DNA of 5,186 nt from Methanobacterium sp. (GTDB lineage Archaea; Methanobacteriota; Methanobacteria; Methanobacteriales; Methanobacteriaceae). The stretch covers positions 1 through 5,186 of the forward strand of contig DUPR01000063.1 in the NCBI GenBank assembly GCA_012838205.1, read 5' to 3'. Of this stretch, positions 1-5,186 are shown piece by piece. The position numbers and the translations under genes are program-made. How positions within the stretch are numbered: position 1 is the stretch's first letter; each line of letters starts with the position of its first letter. Under the pieces are notes generated by a model. The model was given only the letters and a program-made list of their open reading frames with translations, did no database searches and was not told the origin of the DNA.

Positions 1-1151
1 AATATTCGTTTTATTGCTTTAGGTAAAGTTGTTCTGAAGTAGTTTTCTATTTTATTGCTGGTTTTACTGATATTTGGGTCTTTTAGGTAATTTGCGAATC
101 TATCAAAGTGTACTAGGAATTTTTTAGTTATTATTTTCCTAAATTGATAGGGGATATTGTTGATTTGTTGTTTTAATTTGTAAAATAACTTTTTTGCTGT
201 GTTATAGTTTTGTGAGTCTATTATTTCAAATATTTGGTTTTTATAATTGTTAATTTGATTTAATTCTTCTGTATGTGTTTTGTTTTTTCTTTTACATTTT
301 TTTTTCCAAGTGTTTATCTCTTTTTTAACGTGAAATATGCATAATTGATGTTTTATCTTTAATTTATCCATTATATTTCTGTAATATGGTTTAGAGTCTG
401 TGGTTATTGCTATTATGGGGATTTGTGCTTTAATTTCTTTTAAAAACTTTTTTACTGTCCGTGGATTTAATTGTTTTACTATTTTTTCTTGAACTAGGAT
501 ATTGTTTTTTATGTCGAATAATGCTAATCTATACATCCATTGGCCGTTAATTTTGACATATTGTTCGTCGTAGTTGTAATATCCTGAATAAAATGTTGTA
601 ATGGTTTTATTTTTCTTTTTAATTGTTTTTGTTAGCCAGTTTTTGATTGATTGTGGTGAAGGCCTTTTATTCCATTCTAATTCGATGATTTTAGCTATGT
701 TTCGTAGCGAAACATGTTGTAAGCTGTTGATTAAAGCTGGATTCTCTTTTATTTCTTCATTATAAGTTGAACCAGGTTTTAAATTCTTGTTTAGTTTTGT
801 TTGGTAAAATATGCCACATTTTATGCATTTATAACGTTGTAATCTTATTTTAAATGGTTTGATTTCTTTATCATGGATGATTTTTTCATTAAATCCATAT
901 TTAATGAATTTTTTAGAGTTACATTTTGGGCAAACAGGATTTACGGCGCTATAACTATTATCATGATTTTTATATACTTTTTTACTATTTTTAAGTGTTT
1001 CTAGAGGGTCATGATATATTTCAGTTATTAATTCCATGTTTTTGTCTTTTAAATTTAACCAATCGTAAAGTTTATATTGTTTAGAAGCAATACTATCGTA
1101 GAGAGTAGGTTGTTTTATGTTTGGCATGTAAATTAATCTACTCTCACCCAT
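1..1151 (-). CDS. DDE transposase with N-terminal zinc ribbon, partial at the left window edge
   Basis: This minus-strand frame is open from an ATG at 1151 to the window edge (383 codons) with no stop, so the C-terminus is missing. It probably catalyses cut-and-paste or copy movement of its own insertion sequence. Two CxxC pairs (C74/C77 in CPKC, C109/C112 in CIKC) form a zinc ribbon, followed by a helix-turn-helix-like stretch around residues 145-175. The catalytic triad candidates are D195 (YNYDEQYVKING), D252 (AITTDSKPYY) and E369 (SNKIENYFRTT). A CxxH motif (C271, H274 in LCIFH) lies 19 residues after the second Asp, as in MULE-like and related transposases. The protein is very rich in Lys, Asn and Ile. 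An internal ATG at 1127 (MPNIKQP) is an alternative start; a GGTGAG lies upstream of it, at a rather long spacing of about 15 nt. The overall look recalls the ISM1/ISNCY-type transposases of methanogens, but that family assignment is from memory and uncertain. The transposase call itself is strong. Confidence 0.88.
   Translation of the reverse strand, partial: MGESRLIYMPNIKQPTLYDSIASKQYKLYDWLNLKDKNMELITEIYHDPLETLKNSKKVYKNHDNSYSAVNPVCPKCNSKKFIKYGFNEKIIHDKEIKPFKIRLQRYKCIKCGIFYQTKLNKNLKPGSTYNEEIKENPALINSLQHVSLRNIAKIIELEWNKRPSPQSIKNWLTKTIKKKNKTITTFYSGYYNYDEQYVKINGQWMYRLALFDIKNNILVQEKIVKQLNPRTVKKFLKEIKAQIPIIAITTDSKPYYRNIMDKLKIKHQLCIFHVKKEINTWKKKCKRKNKTHTEELNQINNYKNQIFEIIDSQNYNTAKKLFYKLKQQINNIPYQFRKIITKKFLVHFDRFANYLKDPNISKTSNKIENYFRTTLPKAIKRI
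1..1151 (-). mobile_element. Insertion sequence, right part only; outer ends not resolved
   Basis: The mobile element is inferred from the transposase gene. The left end lies outside the window, so terminal inverted repeats and target duplication cannot be paired. The right end must lie at or beyond 1151 and probably before the control region starting near 1390, but I could not place it. The coding sequence is clearly more AT-rich than the HEAT-repeat gene that follows, consistent with separate origin. No frameshift or stop interrupts the visible 383 codons, so the element may be intact and active. Confidence 0.6.
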
Positions 1152-1212
1152 ATATTAATTTTACTACTTCAAAATTGAAAATTAAGATTAAATACCACAA
1201 TAAAAAAAATGA

Positions 1213-1219
1213 TATATAA
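1213..1219 (-). promoter_or_regulatory. TATA-like box, possible transposase promoter
   Basis: Read on the minus strand this is TTATATA within ATTATATATC, about 60 nt upstream of the ATG at 1151 and 85 nt upstream of the alternative ATG at 1127. That is a usable distance for an archaeal TATA box. The region is so AT-rich that a chance match is quite possible. Confidence 0.3.
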
Positions 1220-1253
1220 TTCATTAAAAATAATACAGAATTTGCTACCAACT

Positions 1254-1286
1254 AAAAAATGGACAACATCTAAATCTCCATTTTTT
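1254..1286. terminator. Terminator-like hairpin upstream of the transposase gene
   Basis: AAAAAATGGA (1254-1263) pairs perfectly with TCCATTTTTT (1277-1286), giving a 10-bp stem and a 13-nt loop. A T-run ends the arm on either strand, so it could stop transcription both ways. It lies between the divergently oriented transposase and HEAT-repeat genes, so it would not end either of them; it may insulate the two promoters or be a relic of the sequence before insertion. Only four of the ten pairs avoid the A/T run, so stability is modest. Confidence 0.4.
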
Positions 1287-1389
1287 TCGGTAATGATTAT
1301 TCAATTATTCAATTTATTGGATATTTAGTCTAATAACTTTGTAACCGTATGAAAATGAAATATTATTTTCAAGATGCTTATTACTTTCG

Positions 1390-1399
1390 TTATATATTT
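1390..1399 (+). promoter_or_regulatory. Archaeal TATA box for the HEAT-repeat gene
   Basis: TTATATATTT is the best TATA-box match upstream of the gene starting at 1501. Transcription would start about 25 nt downstream, near 1418-1425, giving a leader of roughly 80 nt. The predicted start falls inside the palindrome at 1417-1438, which supports both calls together. No clear purine-rich BRE precedes it (the flanking bases are CTTTCG). Confidence 0.45.
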
Positions 1400-1416
1400 T
1401 AAGGAATAAAATGAAA

Positions 1417-1438
1417 ATTAATGTTGTACAACAATAAT
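1417..1438. promoter_or_regulatory. Near-perfect 22-bp palindrome, candidate operator
   Basis: The core TGTTGTACAACA (1422-1433) is a perfect 12-bp palindrome. After one mismatched pair (A1421/A1434), four more symmetric pairs (ATTA/TAAT) extend it to 22 bp. It lies about 20-40 bp downstream of the TATA box at 1390-1399, over the predicted transcription start, which is where archaeal repressors of the dimeric helix-turn-helix type usually bind to block RNA polymerase. No cognate regulator is identifiable from the sequence, although a winged-helix gene lies at the far right of the window. Confidence 0.5.
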
Positions 1439-1483
1439 GACTGAGTAATACAATAGAATTGTTTTTTATGTGAACATAATTAA

Positions 1484-1492
1484 GAGGGGGGA
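1484..1492 (+). promoter_or_regulatory. G-rich ribosome binding site
   Basis: GAGGGGGGA lies 8 nt before the ATG at 1501. It is an imperfect, G-extended version of the archaeal GGAGGTGA Shine-Dalgarno sequence. It fixes the start of the HEAT-repeat protein, since the next in-frame ATG is far inside the repeats. Confidence 0.7.
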
Positions 1493-1500
1493 TTGAAAAA

Positions 1501-2853
1501 ATGGGTTCCAGTATTGATGAAAACCAATACGCATCCCAAGGAAACATTGAATACTTGATTTCTGCCCTTAATGATAAAGATTACTCTATCAGAAAAAGGG
1601 CTGCCAAGGCATTGGGTGGTTCAGATGATGAAAGAGCTGTTTTAGGCCTTATTGATTCTTTGAAATATCATGAATGGTTTACTAATCACAAAGTTATAAA
1701 TAGTGTGAGGGTTTATTCTGCTGAATCTTTAGGGGTCATCGGCGACCCACGTGCTATTATGCCTTTGATGGAATCATTAGAAGAAGATCCCATTGCAGAA
1801 GTTAGAGAAAAAGCTGCCTGGGCACTTGGAAGGTTCGACACCATCGAATCAATTGATGCTCTTACTTGTGCATTGTATGATGAAGAATGGATGGTAAGAA
1901 AATCGGCTGCCAATTCGCTGGGAACACTCCAAGCGATTGATAAAATTCCCTATCTATATGAGTTGTTTGATGATGAAAACGAACTTGTCCGTAATGAAGC
2001 TTTAATAGCTCTGGGAAAGATGGGTGAATCCAAGGCTATAGAAATACTATTAAATTATTTAAGTGATCAAGACCGTGATGTTAACTTAAGATCACTGGCT
2101 GCATTTGAAGAAATAGGCACCCCAGCAGTAGAACCGCTTAAAAAAGCACTTAAAAGTGGAGATTGGCAAGTGCGTCTGCGTGCAGTTGAAGCGTTGGAGC
2201 AAATTGGTGGTGAAACTGTACAAAAAGAATTAATTAGCCTTATACATGGATTTTTTTCAAAAGATAATAATTATCTTGTAAGAGCCAAAGCAGCCGAAGT
2301 TCTAGGAGTAATCGGCGATGAAAAAGCTTTAAAACCTCTTAGGAAAGCGTGTGACGATAATCATGAAATTGTCAGATACAATGCAAAACAGGCCATCCGG
2401 GAAATAATCAAAAACATCAATAAATATGAGATATGGAATTTTGATAATGGAGAAATATCATTCAATTTCACTCGTAATTGGGAGATGATAAGCACTGCTG
2501 ATCCTAAGAAGGTAGTTAAAGGACAGTACGATAATAACACCATTACTTTTTCAATAACCAGGAATGAAGATGTGTTTGATATTTCTGTTAAGGAATTTTC
2601 TCAAATGCTTAAACATGTTTTTGACATTCAGAACACTGCGCTTATCAAAGAAAAAGAGTTCACTAAAGATGACATGGATTGTTATCTTCTTTTGGGTGAA
2701 AATCAAAAGGTTTACCCCACCAAAATTATTATTATTTCATTCAAAAAGTACGACTTACTGTTTTATCTTTGGTTTGCAGGGGATCCTTTTGCACTTGAAA
2801 GTTCAAAGGATGAAATAAGCCTTATAGTAAATAGTTTCAAAATATCTGGTTAA
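1501..2853 (+). CDS. HEAT-repeat protein with PsbP-like C-terminal domain
   Basis: This 450-aa protein has two parts. Residues about 15-305 are nine tandem PBS-lyase-type HEAT repeats with a period of about 31. Each has a conserved second-helix Arg: R31, R70, R102, R133, R164, R197, R225, R261 and R292, mostly in the pattern VRxxAAxxLG. Repeats 2 and 8 carry a few extra residues before the Arg helix. Such repeats form a curved solenoid that binds proteins or cofactors. Residues about 310-450 (ISFNFTRNWEM near the front, LIVNSFKISG at the end) resemble the PsbP/Mog1-like domains common in Methanobacterium proteins, an alpha-beta sandwich with no assigned activity in archaea. There is no signal peptide or membrane segment, so it should be cytoplasmic. 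The start is set by the ribosome binding site at 1484-1492. It appears to be a single-gene transcript with its own TATA box, a palindromic operator candidate and a terminator at 2856-2893. No catalytic motif is visible. The HEAT call is firm, the PsbP-like call moderate, and the role most likely scaffolding or partner recognition. Confidence 0.93.
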   Translation: MGSSIDENQYASQGNIEYLISALNDKDYSIRKRAAKALGGSDDERAVLGLIDSLKYHEWFTNHKVINSVRVYSAESLGVIGDPRAIMPLMESLEEDPIAEVREKAAWALGRFDTIESIDALTCALYDEEWMVRKSAANSLGTLQAIDKIPYLYELFDDENELVRNEALIALGKMGESKAIEILLNYLSDQDRDVNLRSLAAFEEIGTPAVEPLKKALKSGDWQVRLRAVEALEQIGGETVQKELISLIHGFFSKDNNYLVRAKAAEVLGVIGDEKALKPLRKACDDNHEIVRYNAKQAIREIIKNINKYEIWNFDNGEISFNFTRNWEMISTADPKKVVKGQYDNNTITFSITRNEDVFDISVKEFSQMLKHVFDIQNTALIKEKEFTKDDMDCYLLLGENQKVYPTKIIIISFKKYDLLFYLWFAGDPFALESSKDEISLIVNSFKISG

Positions 2854-2855
2854 AC

Positions 2856-2893
2856 TTTTTATAAAAGATTTCAGATCGTGTCTTTTATAAAAA
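2856..2893. terminator. Bidirectional terminator between convergent genes
   Basis: TTTTTATAAAAGA (2856-2868) pairs perfectly with TCTTTTATAAAAA (2881-2893): a 13-bp stem with a 12-nt loop. It begins 3 nt after the HEAT-repeat stop codon (2851-2853) and contains the stop codon of the opposing small gene (2885-2887). Each arm also contains the self-complementary TTTTATAAAA, so alternative cruciform pairing is possible. Position and symmetry suit a shared terminator for both transcripts. Confidence 0.65.
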
Positions 2894-3109
2894 ACCAAAC
2901 AAGTTATGGGTTTTTGATTTTATAAATTCTTTAGTAGAAGAATGTTCTTCAATAGAATATTCTTCATCTTCCAGATATTCCTGTTCTAGGCCGTCATCAG
3001 ATCCATTAAAATCATCTATATTGTTTTGGCCAGTTATATGGTAGTATTTTCCACTAATTTGCGTGTCATCTTTTTTTGACTCAAATTTTTGTGAATAATA
3101 TTTTCCCAT
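2885..3109 (-). CDS. Small acidic protein of unknown function (74 aa)
   Basis: I do not recognise this protein. It is 74 residues, hydrophilic, and rich in Asp and Glu (7 D, 9 E) with 8 Lys and no Arg or Cys. Most acid is concentrated between residues 32 and 55 (DDFNGSDDGLEQEYLEDEE). The motif GKYY occurs twice, at residues 2-5 and 20-23, which may mark a short duplicated element. The tail HNLFGFL is hydrophobic. There is no signal peptide or membrane helix, and much of it could be disordered. The evidence that it is a real gene is mostly upstream: a strong GGAGGAG ribosome binding site 4 nt before the ATG and a good TATA box about 50 nt upstream. It ends in the terminator it shares with the convergent HEAT-repeat gene. 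It could be an adaptor, inhibitor or nucleic-acid-mimic-like acidic protein, but nothing proves this. Confidence 0.7.
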   Translation of the reverse strand: MGKYYSQKFESKKDDTQISGKYYHITGQNNIDDFNGSDDGLEQEYLEDEEYSIEEHSSTKEFIKSKTHNLFGFL

Positions 3110-3113
3110 CTAA

Positions 3114-3120
3114 CTCCTCC
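3114..3120 (-). promoter_or_regulatory. Strong ribosome binding site of the small acidic gene
   Basis: On the minus strand GGAGGAG lies 4 nt before the ATG at 3109, inside GTGGGAGGAGTTAGATG. It is a close match to the archaeal anti-16S sequence and is the main reason to accept the 74-codon frame as a gene with this start. Confidence 0.75.
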
Positions 3121-3135
3121 CACAATAAATTGTTC

Positions 3136-3146
3136 TTGTTAAACAA
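3136..3146. promoter_or_regulatory. Small palindrome at the predicted transcription start of the acidic gene
   Basis: TTGTTAAACAA is a 5+1+5 bp perfect palindrome, about 20-30 nt downstream of the TATA box at 3160-3167 and so near the expected transcription start. A second, offset inverted repeat, ATTGTT (3129-3134) with AACAAT (3142-3147), overlaps it. It may be an operator, but short palindromes are frequent in sequence this AT-rich. Confidence 0.3.
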
Positions 3147-3159
3147 TATGTCAACGATC

Positions 3160-3167
3160 TATAAAAA
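3160..3167 (-). promoter_or_regulatory. TATA box with BRE-like purine run for the small acidic gene
   Basis: On the minus strand the sequence reads AAAAAGATTTTTATAGATC: a TATA element (TTTTTATA) preceded by a purine run (AAAAAGA) resembling a BRE. It is about 50 nt upstream of the ATG at 3109, predicting a transcription start near 3135-3140 and a leader of about 25-30 nt containing the ribosome binding site. Confidence 0.5.
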
Positions 3168-3213
3168 TCTTTTTCTTATCTGAATATTTCTTAATTAATT
3201 AGTGAAATTTATT

Positions 3214-3241
3214 ATCCAATTTTTTTTTAAAAAAAATGGAT
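3214..3241. repeat. Long A/T palindrome (fold-back hairpin)
   Basis: ATCCA (3214-3218) and TGGAT (3237-3241) flank a run of nine T (3220-3228) followed by eight A (3229-3236). With one bulged A at 3219 the segment folds back on itself with almost no loop. It sits about 50 bp upstream of the TATA box of the small acidic gene. It could be a DNA-bending element or a relic terminator. The AAAATGGA motif also occurs in the hairpin at 1254-1286, but sequence this simple may recur by chance. Confidence 0.4.
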
Positions 3242-3651
3242 TAGTTGAAAATTTATGGAAAAATTAGCCAAAAATCAAAAATCGTGTTTAAGTCCACATT
3301 TATAGTTGCACATATATCCTAATTGATCAATATACAATGATTTCTAAGAATTTCCGAGATCCTGTCTAATGTAATAATATTCTCGATGTTTATTCATAAA
3401 TTTTTTTTAAAAATCTCCACTATCTACACTTTCAGAATATTTTGATAAAAATTTAGGGAAGTAATAATTATTTGCAAGGTATGAAAATTTATGAAAAAAA
3501 GTAAACGCATTATGTTAATAAAATTAAAGATGAACAATTATTTTAGAAATATATCAAAAATACTCATGACATCTATACCAACTGATATCAGAATGGTTAT
3601 TTAAGGAAGTTTAATTTATCACAAATTTTGTATTACATTTTGGAAATTTAC

Positions 3652-3692
3652 TTCGTTAAACCCTGATATAACGAACTTAATTTTTGATTTTT
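3652..3692 (+). terminator. Terminator-like hairpin followed by T-rich tract
   Basis: TTCGTTA (3652-3658) pairs perfectly with TAACGAA (3669-3675), a 7-bp stem with a 10-nt loop. TTAATTTTTGATTTTTTTT follows on the plus strand. No plus-strand gene ends here, so it would be either a relic of a lost gene or a barrier to transcription entering the spacer. Confidence 0.35.
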
Positions 3693-3811
3693 TTTAGGGA
3701 GCTTAATCAATTATCATTTCTGTCACAATCTGAACTTCGTAAAGAGTGAAAAACACAAAGTTTGAAAAAAACAAGATCAAATTTTAACTGTGACCAAACT
3801 TAATGGGTTAG

Positions 3812-3937
3812 AAAAAAAAGTGGTTCTTTAAGGCGGATCTTCACATTGATAGTTACGCCAAGCGTGGTGTTAAGGAAGATTATAGGCTAAGAAACCCGCT
3901 ATAAGATCATAATCCATTTATGAATATTCCATCCTAA
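3812..3937 (+). pseudogene. Possible remnant of a PHP-domain phosphoesterase gene
   Basis: A GC-richer island stands out from the surrounding A/T sequence. One plus-strand frame is open for 30 codons (3812-3901) without a start codon and contains WFFKADLHIDSYAKRGVKED; after a TAA it continues DHNPFMNIPS to a second stop. PHP-domain phosphoesterases typically begin with a (K/R)ADLHIHS motif and have a TDHN motif a few dozen residues later, so this resembles a shortened, stop-interrupted N-terminal stump. The second metal-binding His would be replaced by Asp (HID for HIH). An RNA alternative exists: GCGG (3833-3836) with CCGC (3896-3899), ATCTTC (3837-3842) with GAAGAT (3875-3880), and ACGC with GCGT around 3856-3866 nest inside one another. 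The motif resemblance is seen directly; the pseudogene call is inference and weak. Confidence 0.27.
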
Positions 3938-3998
3938 ACAATGCAAAGAGGAACGATCAAGTCGATTAATTTTTACAAGCTTTTAGTTTCTTTTAATC

Positions 3999-4059
3999 AT
4001 GTCCGATATGTCCGATATATGACCGTTATATGACCGTTATATGTACGATATGTCCGTTA

Positions 4060-4060
<1 letters not shown>
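3999..4060. repeat. Tandem array of six degenerate 9/11-bp units
   Basis: Six adjacent units follow the pattern ATG(T/A)CCG(A/T)T(AT): 3999-4007, 4008-4018, 4019-4029, 4030-4040 (identical to the previous unit), 4041-4049 (TACG variant) and 4050-4060. The array touches the stop codon of the minus-strand AlbA_2/ATPase gene (4060-4062). On the minus strand the 9-bp units read IxD-type tripeptides (HISDISD), reminiscent of the short tandem linker repeats such as VSDK seen in some proteins of this family. Here, though, they lie after a TGA-TAA double stop and the 11-bp units break the frame. It may be a protein-binding array, a slippage-prone repeat or decayed coding repeats. Confidence 0.8.

Positions 4061-5186
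<1,126 letters not shown>

Larger units (their letters stand above)
3181..3811. other. AT-rich spacer without a convincing gene
   Basis: No frame here has length, start signal and composition that together look like a gene. The longest ATG frame I traced is 37 codons (3491-3604, plus strand), with only a weak AAGGT 10 nt upstream. Visible structure includes the A/T palindrome at 3214-3241, an 18-bp near repeat (TGAAAATTTATGGAAAAA at 3246-3263 against 3482-3499 with one base changed), the perfect palindrome CTGATATCAG at 3582-3591, and the hairpin at 3652-3675. Most of the rest is low-complexity A/T sequence. It could be decayed coding DNA or an extended regulatory spacer. Confidence 0.55.

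Noticed and set aside
1152..1260. Terminal inverted repeat of the insertion sequence
   Set aside because: Without the left end of the element nothing can be paired, so any choice of boundary would be a guess.
1314..1547. 77-codon minus-strand frame across the HEAT gene promoter
   Set aside because: It covers the TATA box, palindrome, ribosome binding site and first codons of the plus-strand gene, has no ribosome binding site, and encodes a composition typical of antisense A/T spacer.
1713..1913. 66-codon minus-strand frame
   Set aside because: It lies wholly inside the HEAT-repeat coding region in antisense and reflects the repeats' codon pattern.
2361..2543. 60-codon minus-strand frame
   Set aside because: Antisense shadow of the HEAT/PsbP gene, with no start signals.
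2564..2818. 84-codon plus-strand frame overlapping the PsbP-like domain
   Set aside because: It is an alternate frame inside a well-supported gene. Its apparent hydrophobic, Lys-rich composition comes from A/T-rich codons read out of frame.
3491..3604. 37-codon plus-strand frame (MKKSKRIML...)
   Set aside because: It has only a weak AAGGT upstream, no recognised motif and a composition expected of A/T-rich spacer; too little support to list as a gene.
3820..3905. tRNA or other standard RNA gene in the GC-richer island
   Set aside because: No cloverleaf, T-loop (GGTTCRANNCC) or other standard RNA signature is present; only partial nested stems are seen.

Overview
The window looks like chromosomal DNA from a mesophilic, AT-rich euryarchaeon, most likely a Methanobacterium-type methanogen (order Methanobacteriales). 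The reasons are the very low GC in spacers, archaeal TATA-like boxes about 50 to 110 nt upstream of starts, GGAGG-type ribosome binding sites, a HEAT-repeat protein carrying a PsbP-like tail, and a transposase resembling those of methanogens. The lineage is inferred from style and family recognition only; no rRNA or other marker is present.

Layout from left to right. (1) 1-1151, minus strand: a DDE transposase with an N-terminal zinc ribbon. It is open to the left edge, so its C-terminus and the left end of the insertion sequence lie outside the window. (2) 1152-1500: a spacer with a TATA-like box for the transposase, a terminator-like hairpin, and then the apparent control region of the next gene: TATA box, a 22-bp near-perfect palindrome where transcription should start, and a G-rich ribosome binding site. 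(3) 1501-2853, plus strand: a 450-aa protein of about nine HEAT repeats followed by a PsbP-like C-terminal domain. (4) 2856-2893: a 13-bp-stem hairpin serving as a shared terminator between convergent genes. (5) 2885-3109, minus strand: an unrecognised acidic 74-aa protein with a strong ribosome binding site and its own TATA box. (6) 3181-4060: about 880 bp with no convincing intact gene. It holds palindromes, a terminator-like hairpin, a short GC-richer island that may be the stump of a PHP-domain phosphoesterase gene or a structured RNA, and a tandem array of degenerate 9/11-bp units. (7) 4060-5186, minus strand: an AlbA_2/Schlafen-type, GHKL-ATPase-like, winged-helix protein (COG2865 type), a presumed regulator. 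Its N-terminus runs off the right edge.

The genes do not form an obvious pathway. Each appears to be its own transcription unit, and the mix of a mobile element, a small orphan gene, decayed sequence and tandem repeats suggests an accessory or rearranged stretch. I see no clear new defence or metabolic system. The points most worth follow-up are the HEAT/PsbP fusion with its palindromic operator candidate, the small acidic protein, the repeat array touching the stop of the regulator gene, and the possible PHP remnant.
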